This document shows positions 9,468-18,884 of a DNA stretch of 64,000 nt, piece by piece. A program made the position numbers and the translations under genes. Positions within the stretch are counted from its first letter, which is position 1. Every line of letters begins with the position of its first letter. The notes beneath the pieces were generated by a model. It did not search any database. It had not been told where the DNA came from and saw nothing but the letters and a program-made list of their open reading frames with translations. Source of the stretch: Tautonia marina (GTDB lineage: Bacteria > Planctomycetota > Planctomycetia > Isosphaerales > Isosphaeraceae); contig NZ_WEZF01000002.1 of assembly GCF_009177065.1 (NCBI RefSeq), forward strand, positions 62,001 through 126,000, given 5' to 3'.

Positions 9468-10247
9468 ATGGAGTCAGTGAATGATCCCGCGCCTTCCCGA
9501 CCCGTGCCGGTGACGGGAGATCATGCGTCCCCGCTCACCATCGGCCGAATCCTACCCAGGGGTTACGGTCGAGTTTATCGTTATTACGACCTGATCATGG
9601 CCGCCTTTGTGACGGTCCTGCTCTGCACGAACCTGATCTCGGCCCCAAAGCGAGTCGAGATTGGTGGGTTCATCTTCGGTGCAGGTGTCCTGTTCTTCCC
9701 GATCAGCTACCTGTTCAACGACATCCTGACCGAGGTCTACGGCTACAAACGCTCTCGCAAGGTTGTTTGGGCCGGATTCGGAGCGCTCGCCTTCGCGGCT
9801 CTGGTCAGTCAGGTTGTGATCGCGCTCCCGGCAGCCTCGAACTGGCCGAATCAAGCGATCTGGGAAACCGTCTTCGGCGGCACCTGGCGGATTATCCTTG
9901 CTTCGATGGCCGGTTTCTTCGCAGGAGAGTTCATCAACTCATACACACTGGCGAAGATGAAACTCTGGACCGAGGGGCGTTATCTCTGGACTCGCACCAT
10001 CGGCTCGACCCTGACTGGAGAAGCGGCCGACTCGATGCTCTTTTACCCGATCGCGTTTCTCGGACGCCCTGGCTGGACCTGGGACGACGTGCTCACAGTC
10101 ATGATTGCGAATTACACGTTGAAGGTCCTGTGGGAAGTGGTTGCAACACCAATGACCTACGCGGTCGTGGGATTCCTCAAACGAGCCGAGCACGAAGACT
10201 ATTACGACCGTGACACGAACTTCACACCCTTCTCACTGGAAACCTGA
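9468..10247 (+). CDS. yhhQ: Queuosine precursor transporter (YhhQ/DUF165 family)
   Basis: 259 aa integral membrane protein. The family signature is clear: YYDLIMAAFVTVLLCTNLIS, VLFFPISYLFNDILTEVYGY with the conserved Asn-Asp and Glu-Val-Tyr-Gly (~85-95), then MAGFFAGEFINSYTLAKMK and RTIGSTLTGEAADSMLFYPIAF, where the EAxDS segment is diagnostic. YhhQ proteins import preQ0/preQ1 for queuosine tRNA modification. About 40 polar residues precede the first helix, slightly longer than usual, so the real start could be later, but no good internal ATG with a Shine-Dalgarno sequence was seen. No queuosine biosynthesis gene is adjacent. The gene converges on nuoM, leaving 101 bases between stops. Confidence 0.9.
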   Translation: MESVNDPAPSRPVPVTGDHASPLTIGRILPRGYGRVYRYYDLIMAAFVTVLLCTNLISAPKRVEIGGFIFGAGVLFFPISYLFNDILTEVYGYKRSRKVVWAGFGALAFAALVSQVVIALPAASNWPNQAIWETVFGGTWRIILASMAGFFAGEFINSYTLAKMKLWTEGRYLWTRTIGSTLTGEAADSMLFYPIAFLGRPGWTWDDVLTVMIANYTLKVLWEVVATPMTYAVVGFLKRAEHEDYYDRDTNFTPFSLET

Positions 10248-10348
10248 GCGGTCTGCATGGCCTCAAAACCTGTGTGAGCGAACGTCCAGCCAGCACGCAC
10301 GCTCGTCCAATCGTTCCAGGACGGAAGACGTGCCTTGCAGATGATGAG

Positions 10349-12043
10349 TCAGGGAACACGATTCGCCACTGAATCCAGAGGATCGGCATCATCGGCGAGG
10401 GCTTCGGTCTCAGGTTGGGGCTCGAAGCCGTTCGCCTCAACCACCGTTGCCACCACCCGATCCACGGCGGGGCTCATCCAGCCGATCAAGGATTGCGGGA
10501 AGATTCCCAGCCAGATTGTCAAAACAACCAACGGGGTAGCGATCAACCGCTCCCGGATCGAGAGGTCGGGTAAACCTCGAAGTGCATCGTTTCGTCCGAG
10601 CAATACTCGTTGAAGGGTCCAGAGGATGTACCCGGCCGTCAGGACGACAGAAGCCGCGGCAACCAGCGCCAGTACATAACTGTAGTTAAATGCCGAAAGC
10701 AGGACGAACACCTCGGCCACAAACCCACACAGACCAGGCAATCCCATCGATCCGAAGAAGATGAGGAGCGACACTCCGCCATAAACGGGCATAACGTTCA
10801 TCAATCCTCCCATGTGCCCGAGTTCTCTGGTGTGCAACCGGTCATAAACCACACCCACCAGGAAGAACATTCCGGCCGAGGTGATGCCATGAGCAATCAT
10901 CATGAACATCGCCCCGTTAACCCCATAGGCGTAATACTGCGGCGCGAAGAGATTCATGACCGCCAGTCCAAGCATCACATATCCCATGTGGCTGACCGAA
11001 CTATATGCAACCAATCGCTTGAAGTCTGACTGGGCCATCGCCGCCAGAGCACCATAAAGAATACTCACAACCCCCAGAACTGCGACGAACCAAGACAACT
11101 CGTAGGCGCCGATCGGCGCGAGCGGCCAGGCAAGGCGGATCAACCCATAACCGCCGATCTTCAGCAACACTCCGGCCAGAATCATGCTGATCGGCGTGGG
11201 TGCCTGGACGTGAGCATCGGGTAGCCAGGTGTGGAAAGGAACGGACGGCAGCTTGATCAAAAAACCGATCAAGAACAGCGTAAACACCACCGATTGCACA
11301 CCGAACCCGAAGATGGTCCCCGAGAAGTGCGCCGAGGCCCCCATCAGGCGAATGACGTCGAACGTATAGAGCGCCTCGGCTCCCTCCGGTGCATAGAAGT
11401 AGAGAATCAGAATGGCCACCAGGATGAAGACCGAGCCAAAGAGCGTGTAGAGCAGGAACTTGATCGCCGCGTACTCCCGATTCTCGCCCCCCCAAACCCC
11501 AATGAGGAAATACATTGGCAAGAGCATAAATTCAAAGAAGACAAAGAACAGGAACAGATCGAGCGCGAGGAAAACCCCCATCATGCTGCCCAGGAGGAGC
11601 AGAAAGAGCGAAAAATAACCTTTGATCCCCGTTTCGATTCCCCAGGAGGCCAGGCAAGCCAGCAGACTGATCAACGCCGTCAGCAGGACCAGACTCATGC
11701 TGATGCCGTCAAGCCCCAGAAAATACTGAATCTTGAAGTAGGGAATCCAGGGGCCTCGATAGACGAGATCGCCGGAGGCCTCGTCCACCGTGGGAAAACC
11801 GGTCTGAGCGTCCGCCGCCAGAACATTTCGTTCGGCCCGCGCCTGGAGTGAGGCATCGGGACTTCCTTCTCCAAGCGAGAGGAAGGCTCCAAAGGCCATG
11901 AGCGAGACCACGAAGGTCAGTGCCGTAATGCCAAGCGCCGTGGCCTTGATCGCCAGATCGTTCCGGCCTGGCAACATCAGGACCAGCGCGCTGCCAACGA
12001 CCGGGGCAGCCCAGAGCAGACTCAACAGCACGTTATCGCTCAT
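10349..12043 (-). CDS. nuoM: NADH-quinone oxidoreductase subunit M (antiporter-like)
   Basis: 564 aa with about 14 predicted membrane helices. Antiporter-type subunit M of complex I pumps protons in the membrane arm. Diagnostic segments are FFVFFEFMLLPMYFLIGVWG (the conserved TM5 Glu), LPSVPFHTWLPDAHVQAPTPISMILAGVLLKIGGYGLIR (TM7-8 broken-helix and Lys region) and FKRLVAYSSVSHMGYVMLG. Length is normal or slightly long for NuoM; the insertion is in the first periplasmic loop (~70-105), which is rich in charged residues. It lies 47 bases downstream of nuoL on the same strand. No nuoN follows: the next gene is a convergent transporter. Confidence 0.93.
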   Translation of the reverse strand: MSDNVLLSLLWAAPVVGSALVLMLPGRNDLAIKATALGITALTFVVSLMAFGAFLSLGEGSPDASLQARAERNVLAADAQTGFPTVDEASGDLVYRGPWIPYFKIQYFLGLDGISMSLVLLTALISLLACLASWGIETGIKGYFSLFLLLLGSMMGVFLALDLFLFFVFFEFMLLPMYFLIGVWGGENREYAAIKFLLYTLFGSVFILVAILILYFYAPEGAEALYTFDVIRLMGASAHFSGTIFGFGVQSVVFTLFLIGFLIKLPSVPFHTWLPDAHVQAPTPISMILAGVLLKIGGYGLIRLAWPLAPIGAYELSWFVAVLGVVSILYGALAAMAQSDFKRLVAYSSVSHMGYVMLGLAVMNLFAPQYYAYGVNGAMFMMIAHGITSAGMFFLVGVVYDRLHTRELGHMGGLMNVMPVYGGVSLLIFFGSMGLPGLCGFVAEVFVLLSAFNYSYVLALVAAASVVLTAGYILWTLQRVLLGRNDALRGLPDLSIRERLIATPLVVLTIWLGIFPQSLIGWMSPAVDRVVATVVEANGFEPQPETEALADDADPLDSVANRVP

Positions 12044-12090
12044 GATCGATCTCGAAGCAGGTTCGACCGGACAGGTTGCGCTGGCGGATC

Positions 12091-14304
12091 CTAGCGGCTG
12101 ATCCAGACGAAAATACCAACCGATAACACCACGAAGGCCAGGGAAAGCAGCATCAGGTATCCTCGCAGCTTGCCGGTCTGGAACCGTTGAAAAACGCTGC
12201 CGAAGATTCCGAGCAACTGAGCCACCAGTGTGACCAACCGATCGACGACCAGGCGGTCAACGGCCCGATTCCAACGACCCAGAATCACGACAAGCGAGGC
12301 GGCTCCATCGACGATCCCGTCGATCACAACCCGATCGAACCGTGCCAGACCGCGAGCGGTGCTCAGTACGGGGTTGACCACCAGGGCACCGTAGATCTCG
12401 TCGAGATACCATTTGTTGAGAAACAATGTGTAAAGCCCACCGAAGTGATGGGCCATGCGAGCCGGGTCAATCCGCCGAATCGTTTTGTTCGGATGATAGG
12501 CCAGAAACGCCAGTCCGACCCCGACGACCAGTACCAGGAGCGAGGTGGATGCCGCCCATACCTCCGCCGATCCCAGCGGTTGGGCCGGGATCGGTTCGCC
12601 GTATGCCAGCCAGTTCTCCAACACTGGATGAAACGGCAGACCGAAGATTGCCAGCGGCAGGATCGTCAACGGCCAGCCGATCACCACGGTTGGGATCGCC
12701 AGAATTCGCAGCGGCCAGGTGATCAACGGGCCGCTCTCATGGGCATGGGCGATCTGGTCGCCGTCGGCCCCCGATGCCGATCGTCGGGGTTCTCCAGTGA
12801 AGATCAGGAACCACATTCGGAACATGTAAAACGCGGTCATCGCTGCTCCCGCCGCAGGCAGAATCAGGAGCAGCAGATGTTTTGGTTCCGATCGCACAAA
12901 GTGAATCGTCGAGGCGAGAATGGCATCCTTGGAGTAAAATCCGCTGAAGAATGGGACTCCAGAGATCGCAAGGGTCGCCAGAAGCATCGTCATCGCGGTG
13001 ATCGGCATCTTCCGCCGCAGTCCCCCAAGCGGTCGCAGATCATACGTGTGAACCGCGTGGTGAATGCTTCCAGCACCGAGAAAGAGCAATGCCTTGAAAA
13101 ATGCGTGCGTCACCAGATGAAATAACCCGGCCGCCCATCCCCCGACCCCCAGCGCCAGCATCATGAAGCCCAGTTGGCTGACGGTTGAATAGGCGAGAAC
13201 CTTTTTATAGTCCACCTGAACCAGGGCAATTGTCGCGGCGATAAAAAGGGTGATGCCACCCGTGTACGCAATAACGAGTAAGACCTCTGCCGTGAACAGG
13301 GGAAAGAAGCGTCCGACCAGGTAGACCCCTGCCGCCACCATCGTCGCCGCATGGATCAGGGCCGAAACCGGCGTAGGCCCAGCCATCGCATCCGGCAACC
13401 AGACGTGCAGCGGAAACTGAGCGCTCTTCCCCACGCACCCGGCAAACACCCCTAGGCCTGCAAGTGCCAGCACCCAGTAGGGGATCAGTCGCTCAACACC
13501 TCCCACGGTGACCGGTACGATCTCCCCAGGATCGTCTGTCGAAATCCGTCCCAGAGCGTCCGTTTGCCTGGCGTCAACATGCGCCAGTCCCGCGTTCAAT
13601 TCCGCGATGTTGAACGTGCCGAACTGGGTCCAGAGCAATCCCAGCCCGAGCAGCATCCCGACATCGCCAATGCGGTTGGTGATGAACGCCTTGTTCGCGG
13701 CGTCGCTGTTGGACTTCTCCTCATACCAGAAGCCGATCAGCAAATACGAGCAAATGCCGACCAGTTCCCAGAAGATGAACACCATGAACGCATTGGCTGC
13801 TGCCACCAACCCGAGCATCGAGAAGCAAAACAGCGACAGGTAGGCGAAGAACCTTGGATAGCGAGGGTCGCCCGCCATGTACGACATGGAATAGACATGA
13901 ATCAACAACGCGATCAGCGTGACCATCACGAACATGATCACCGTCAGTTGATCGACGTAAATTCCTAGTGGAATCGTCAGCGGTCGTTCATCGGCCGAAA
14001 GTCGATCACCCAATGCGACCCAGGACCAGTGCCCTTCCCAGGCAACCTTCTCGACATGACTGCCTGTCGCAGCGTCCTCCTCCAGCGAGGAGTCATGGTG
14101 ATGCGGCGCGGGCATCCCACCCGTCTCGGCAAAGTACGCCACGAAGCCGATTGCCGCACACAGGAACGACACCCCAATCGCGCCGGACGCGATCCAGGCG
14201 TTCCAATGCCGTAATCCCCGGTTCGCCAAGATCTGGATGGCAAACGCAACCAGGGGGATCAAGACGGCAGCGACGTAGAGCCAGCCTTGCCACTGGTTCA
14301 TCAT
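12091..14304 (-). CDS. nuoL: NADH-quinone oxidoreductase subunit L (antiporter-like)
   Basis: 737 aa from ATG 14304 (MMNQWQGW); a longer frame to 14370 begins with an Arg-rich stretch that is unlikely to be translated. Segments typical of NuoL are FIFWELVGICSYLLIGFWYE, FITNRIGDVGMLLGL, AQFPLHVWLPDAMAGPTPVSALIHAATMV and VDYKKVLAYSTVSQLGFMM. The C-terminus has the extra helices expected for the lateral connecting arm (YLDEIYGALVVNPVL onward, then a last transmembrane helix LSLAFVVLSVGIFVW). The conserved TM5 Glu and TM8 region residues are present, so it should be active. It is followed by nuoM. The upstream neighbour is a PP2C phosphatase, not nuoK, so this pair is split from the rest of the complex I genes. 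Confidence 0.93.
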   Translation of the reverse strand: MMNQWQGWLYVAAVLIPLVAFAIQILANRGLRHWNAWIASGAIGVSFLCAAIGFVAYFAETGGMPAPHHHDSSLEEDAATGSHVEKVAWEGHWSWVALGDRLSADERPLTIPLGIYVDQLTVIMFVMVTLIALLIHVYSMSYMAGDPRYPRFFAYLSLFCFSMLGLVAAANAFMVFIFWELVGICSYLLIGFWYEEKSNSDAANKAFITNRIGDVGMLLGLGLLWTQFGTFNIAELNAGLAHVDARQTDALGRISTDDPGEIVPVTVGGVERLIPYWVLALAGLGVFAGCVGKSAQFPLHVWLPDAMAGPTPVSALIHAATMVAAGVYLVGRFFPLFTAEVLLVIAYTGGITLFIAATIALVQVDYKKVLAYSTVSQLGFMMLALGVGGWAAGLFHLVTHAFFKALLFLGAGSIHHAVHTYDLRPLGGLRRKMPITAMTMLLATLAISGVPFFSGFYSKDAILASTIHFVRSEPKHLLLLILPAAGAAMTAFYMFRMWFLIFTGEPRRSASGADGDQIAHAHESGPLITWPLRILAIPTVVIGWPLTILPLAIFGLPFHPVLENWLAYGEPIPAQPLGSAEVWAASTSLLVLVVGVGLAFLAYHPNKTIRRIDPARMAHHFGGLYTLFLNKWYLDEIYGALVVNPVLSTARGLARFDRVVIDGIVDGAASLVVILGRWNRAVDRLVVDRLVTLVAQLLGIFGSVFQRFQTGKLRGYLMLLSLAFVVLSVGIFVWISR

Positions 14305-14476
14305 GGCCTCGCTTCGAGGGGACCGGGCGACCGCCCCTCGTACCGCGACCGACGGGGGGCCTCGCCCCATCGTCCAACGAGCCCGGGAACGGAGCGAGGA
14401 AGGGAAAATAATGGCACAATTCCGCCCCGCGTTGCAAGTCCTCGTCGCACCTTCTCAGCCCTTCAACGCATTGGAA

Positions 14477-15397
14477 TCAGCTGTGACTGACCGAGAACCG
14501 AGCCAGAATCAGGGCAATGTTGTCTGGCGCTCCGGCATCGAGTGCCCGTTGCAACAGCGCTCGACACGCCTCACCCGGGTGAGCATGCTCGGAAAGCTCC
14601 TGAGCAATCACGGCATCGGGGACTGGTTCGGTCAATCCGTCCGTACACAGCAACAGGGCATCGCCGTCCTGAATTTGGAGCTTGTGGAGTTCGACGTAGA
14701 CCCCTTTGCTCGGTCCCCCAACCACGTTGGTCACGACATTACGAAGCCCTGATTGATAAGCGTCTTTTTCGGTAATCGCCCCTGAGTCAAGCAACATTTG
14801 CGCATACGTGTGATCGCGTGTTAGGCGAGCCAGCTGCCCATCGCGGAACAGATACGCTCGAGAATCACCGGCATGGGCAATGTACAGGGTCTCGCAGACC
14901 GAATAGGCCATCGTCAACGTCGTTCCCATTCCGGTCAACGCTCGATGAGATCGGGCCTTGCGGTAGACTTCCTGGTCCGCCTGCTCCAAGGCTTCTCGAA
15001 GCTCTTTCACGAGTTCGTCTTGTTCGCCGGGCTCGAAGTGAAGGAACCATTTGAAGCAATTCAGGACGAAGTCTTCCACGGTCGCAATCGAGAGGGCACT
15101 CGCCTGCTCTCCAGCCGCTTCGCCTCCCAGGCCATCCGCCACCACAAGGAGGTGGGCCATTTCCTCGGCGGCCCGGCCATCAGCTCGGTGCGGAATACTA
15201 CTCCGACAAACATCGAGCCGCTTGGTCAGTCGGGCAATCAGGAAGTTATCTTCATTGTTCGAACGACGGAGCCCCTGGTCGGTCAGTCCGTCGCAGCGGA
15301 CCCGGAGACAGACCTTTCCCCGGCCGGTTGTTGCGGGGAACTCGACGGTCGAGTCCTCGATCGGCGGGTAACGATCTTCAGGTATCGTGGTGGCCAT
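14477..15397 (-). CDS. PP2C-family serine/threonine protein phosphatase
   Basis: 306 aa cytosolic PPM phosphatase. All metal-binding motifs are visible: RRSNNEDNFL (~45), VVADGLGGEAAGEQAS (~88), GMGTTLTMAY (~140), IAHAGDSRAYLFRDG (~157), LLLCTDGLTE (~250) and GAPDNIALILA (~290). The two metal-coordinating Asp (in ADGLGG and in CTDGL/PDN) are intact, so it should be active. The enzyme probably opposes Ser/Thr kinases of the PknB type, which planctomycetes carry in numbers; no kinase lies in this window. The FHA protein at 31259 is a possible partner in phosphothreonine signalling, an inference only. ATG 15397 is preferred over the preceding GTG. The gene is 87 bases from the RND pump stop codon and co-directional with it. 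Confidence 0.92.
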   Translation of the reverse strand: MATTIPEDRYPPIEDSTVEFPATTGRGKVCLRVRCDGLTDQGLRRSNNEDNFLIARLTKRLDVCRSSIPHRADGRAAEEMAHLLVVADGLGGEAAGEQASALSIATVEDFVLNCFKWFLHFEPGEQDELVKELREALEQADQEVYRKARSHRALTGMGTTLTMAYSVCETLYIAHAGDSRAYLFRDGQLARLTRDHTYAQMLLDSGAITEKDAYQSGLRNVVTNVVGGPSKGVYVELHKLQIQDGDALLLCTDGLTEPVPDAVIAQELSEHAHPGEACRALLQRALDAGAPDNIALILARFSVSHS

Positions 15398-15483
15398 CAC
15401 AACAGTTCCAGGGGGGAAGTTTCGGCTCCAGAGACCACTACGTCGATCACCGAGATTTATCTCGCCTCAGAACGATCGACGTG

Positions 15484-18400
15484 TCAACGATGCTCCGACG
15501 CTGGGGCAGACACCGCCGACAGTTCTCCTGAGTCCGAGGAAGGCTCGGCACCGACAGGAGTCTCATCCCGGAGTCGGCCATCGTCATGAACCGAGAAGCG
15601 AATGCCGATTCGCCGGGTGAAGTTCGTCCACATGTCGAGCAACACGTAGAACACGGGCGTCACCACCAGGGCCAGCACCAGGGAAAGCATCTGGCCTCCA
15701 ATAATCACCTTGGCCATGCTCGCTCGCGATCCGGCCCCCGGCCCCTGGCCCAGCGCGATCGGGATCATCGCCGCCACGAGCATCACCGTGGTCATCAAGA
15801 TCGGCCGAAGCCTCAAATGGTTCGCCCCGACGACCGCATCGTGCCTCGGCCAGCCTTCACCTCTCAAATCGTTCGTGGCATTGACCTGAAGAATTCCGTT
15901 TTTCTTGACGATCCCGACCAGCATGAAGAGCCCGAACATGGCGTACAGGTCCATCGGCGTGTTCCAGAGAAGCATCGAGAGCAAACCGAAGGGAACCGTG
16001 ACCGGCAAGGCCATCAAGATCGCGATGGGTTGCAGCCAGCTTTCAAACTGCGCGGCCAGAATCATGTACATGAACACGGTCGAGAGGATAAACGCAACCG
16101 TAAAGTAAACAAACGTCTCTTCAAGGGTTTTTGCCTGGCCCGATACAACGGCTCGATACCCTGGCTCCATGCCGATCTCGTCGAGAATCTCATTAGAAAG
16201 CGAGACAATCTGGCCAAGTGGCATGGTGTCAGTCGGGTTGCCCAGAACGGTGACAATACGCTCTCGGTCGAGCCGTTCGATCTCGGTCGGGCCGAGATCC
16301 GATTCCAGACGGGCCAGACTCGTCAACTTCACCAGACCGGCTGTCGGAGATGCAAGATTGAGATTCTCGAGCGCCTCGGGTGAATTTCGGTCCTGAGGCT
16401 GGGCTCGAAGCCAGACATCGTATTGCTCTCCCCCATCACGGAAGGTGGTGATCGGCAAGCCACCCACCAGCACGCGAAGACTGTCGCCGATCGTCGCCAC
16501 CGGAATCTCCAGGTCGGCCGCCCGTTCCCGGTCGATCGCCACCCGGACCTCGGGCTTGCTCAGCGAGAGCGTGGTATCCAGGTCGGTAATGTCCCCATGC
16601 GCCTCCAACCGATCGACCAACTGTTGCGCATAATCGGCCAGTTTGTCTAGATCGGGCCCCGCAAGATTCATCTGGAAAATCTGAGCTCGACGTCCCCCTT
16701 GAAAGGCCGAAACATCGTTGACACTAATCCTCAGATCGGGGTACGACTTCAACAGCTCCCGAGCCTGATCCTGAACCTCAAACTGACTGATGTCTCGTTC
16801 CGATAGTTCTTCCATCCGTACATAGACTGATGCCTGGGTCACATCCCCCTGCCCCTTGACCTGCTGGCCGGTCGAGAGGGATCCGATGGTCGTGAACAGG
16901 TTCCTGGAGCCTGGCAAGGCGCGAATCCGTTGCTCCAGTTCTCGCATCACGCGGTCGGTCTGATCCAGGGTGTAGCCTTCAGGCGTCGTGACGACCACCT
17001 CGTATTCACTCTGATCGTCTCTCGGGATCAACGAGAATCCGGTCGCCATCCCAATCGGAGCGGTGGCGGCGATCGTCACGAAGGCAAGGGCCACGATGGC
17101 TCCCTTGTGTCTCAATGACCAACCAAGAATCCAGCCGTAGCTGCGATCCATGATTCGGTACACAAAGCCCGCCTTCGATTTCGCTGGTCCCGAATCTCGA
17201 ACCTCCTCAAGCTTCAAAAACCGGCTGCAAAGCATTGGCGTCAGGGTGAACGAGACGAACAGGCTCATTGCCACCGCAAAGGCGACGACAAATCCGAAGC
17301 TCGCAAAAAACCGCCCGACGATTCCCCCAATGAATGCAATCGGCAGGAAGATCACGATCAAGGACAGGCTCGTCGCGAAGACCGGCAGGGCAATCTCCCT
17401 CGTGCCGATCCGGGACGCCGTCATCCCATCCATTCCATCTTCCTCCATGTGTCGGAAGATATTCTCGTGAACCACCACCGCGTCGTCGATCACGATTCCG
17501 ATGGCCAAAATCAATCCGAGCATCGTGATGTTATTCAAGGTGAATCCCATCACATCCATGAACAGGAACGTCGGAATGATCGAGGTCGGAATCGCCAGGG
17601 TCGCGATGACAGTTGTTCGCCAGTCTCGGATGAACATCAAGATGGTTCCCGAGACGAGGATCCCGGCCAGGACCAGGTGAAATTTCACCTCCTCGATGGA
17701 TTGTTCGATGAACCGCGATTGGTCTCGAATGGTCACCGTCTCGATGTCTGGTGGCAGCGCTTCCCTGAGTTCGTTCAATCGCTCCTTGATCTCATGAGCC
17801 ACCTGCACGGTGTTGGTGCCCGACTGCTTCTGGATCACCAGGCTGACCGCATTCTGACCGTCGAGTCTCGCCAGCGACCGCGGCTCCTCGATCGAGTCTT
17901 CCGCGCGGCCAACATCCCGAATGCGGATGGGATACCCACCCCGGGTCGTGATGATCAGGTCGTTAAACTCTTGCTCTGTCTCCAACCGGCCCAGCACTCG
18001 GAGAATTTCCTCGCGGCTTCCCCGATCCACACGCCCCCCCGGAACCTCCAGGCTTTGCCGAAGCAATGCCGATCGCACATCGTCGATCGAGAGATTCAAC
18101 GCCGCCAGCGCATCGGTATCGACGATCACGTTCATCGCCCGAGTGCGACCACCCAAAAGCGAGATGGCCCCCACGCCACTGACCGTCTCCAACCGTTCCT
18201 TGATCTGTCGACGAGCAATCTCCGTCACCTCCCGGAAATCTCGTCGGCCCGAAACAGCAATTGTCAGAATCGGAATCGAGTCGGTTTCAAACTTGGAAAC
18301 CACTGGAGACTCAATGCCTTCCGGCAAAATCGGAAGCACCGCGTTGACCTTATCCCGGACCTCTTGCACCCCGACATCAGCATCCTTTGAGAGCTCGAAC

Positions 18401-18681
18401 TGGACCGTGAGAACCGAAATTCCCTCATAGGTCACGGAGCGAAGTTCCTCGATCCCGGAGATCGTGTTCAGGATATCCTCGATCGGCTTCGTGACCGAGG
18501 TCTCCATCTCCTCGACACTCGCGTTCGGCAAGACCACCGTGACCGACGCCACCGGGAACTCGACATCGGGGAACAGGTCCACTCCGAGTCGGTTGTAACT
18601 GACCACCCCCAGCACGACTGGGATCAACACAAGGACCCAGGTGAACACCGGCCGGTTGATGCAAACGTCCGAGATGGTCAT
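15484..18681 (-). CDS. RND (HAE1/AcrB-type) efflux pump inner-membrane permease
   Basis: 1065 aa from ATG 18681 (MTISDVCINRPVFTWVLVLIPVVLG, the usual RND N-terminus); the longer frame to 18786 has no better site. It carries the two periplasmic loops and twelve helices of the HAE1 type. GIVIDDAVVVHENIFRHMEEDG holds the tandem TM4 Asp of the proton relay, and MLVGIVKKNGILQVN holds the TM10 Lys. PTSIIPTFLFMDVMGFTLNNITMLGL precedes them. The pump exports hydrophobic compounds or drugs in a tripartite complex with the adaptor encoded just upstream (18885-20288) and an outer-membrane TolC-type factor not in this window. It is the last gene of the tetR-adaptor-pump operon. Confidence 0.95.
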   Translation of the reverse strand: MTISDVCINRPVFTWVLVLIPVVLGVVSYNRLGVDLFPDVEFPVASVTVVLPNASVEEMETSVTKPIEDILNTISGIEELRSVTYEGISVLTVQFELSKDADVGVQEVRDKVNAVLPILPEGIESPVVSKFETDSIPILTIAVSGRRDFREVTEIARRQIKERLETVSGVGAISLLGGRTRAMNVIVDTDALAALNLSIDDVRSALLRQSLEVPGGRVDRGSREEILRVLGRLETEQEFNDLIITTRGGYPIRIRDVGRAEDSIEEPRSLARLDGQNAVSLVIQKQSGTNTVQVAHEIKERLNELREALPPDIETVTIRDQSRFIEQSIEEVKFHLVLAGILVSGTILMFIRDWRTTVIATLAIPTSIIPTFLFMDVMGFTLNNITMLGLILAIGIVIDDAVVVHENIFRHMEEDGMDGMTASRIGTREIALPVFATSLSLIVIFLPIAFIGGIVGRFFASFGFVVAFAVAMSLFVSFTLTPMLCSRFLKLEEVRDSGPAKSKAGFVYRIMDRSYGWILGWSLRHKGAIVALAFVTIAATAPIGMATGFSLIPRDDQSEYEVVVTTPEGYTLDQTDRVMRELEQRIRALPGSRNLFTTIGSLSTGQQVKGQGDVTQASVYVRMEELSERDISQFEVQDQARELLKSYPDLRISVNDVSAFQGGRRAQIFQMNLAGPDLDKLADYAQQLVDRLEAHGDITDLDTTLSLSKPEVRVAIDRERAADLEIPVATIGDSLRVLVGGLPITTFRDGGEQYDVWLRAQPQDRNSPEALENLNLASPTAGLVKLTSLARLESDLGPTEIERLDRERIVTVLGNPTDTMPLGQIVSLSNEILDEIGMEPGYRAVVSGQAKTLEETFVYFTVAFILSTVFMYMILAAQFESWLQPIAILMALPVTVPFGLLSMLLWNTPMDLYAMFGLFMLVGIVKKNGILQVNATNDLRGEGWPRHDAVVGANHLRLRPILMTTVMLVAAMIPIALGQGPGAGSRASMAKVIIGGQMLSLVLALVVTPVFYVLLDMWTNFTRRIGIRFSVHDDGRLRDETPVGAEPSSDSGELSAVSAPASEHR

Positions 18682-18884
18682 GGCAGTTCCGGCCTCGAAA
18701 CAAAGAGTGACGTCGCGATCGAAGAATTCCGCCGTTCCCGCAGGGACCGTTTCCAATCGTGCCGCGAGTTGCAGATGCTGGTCCACAGCCCCCAGTCAAC
18801 TCGATCCAATCGCCTGGCCATCACGTGTGCTCAGGATCAACCAGGACCTGCCTCCTCAGAGACCGGGCGCTCCGCAGCAGATTC

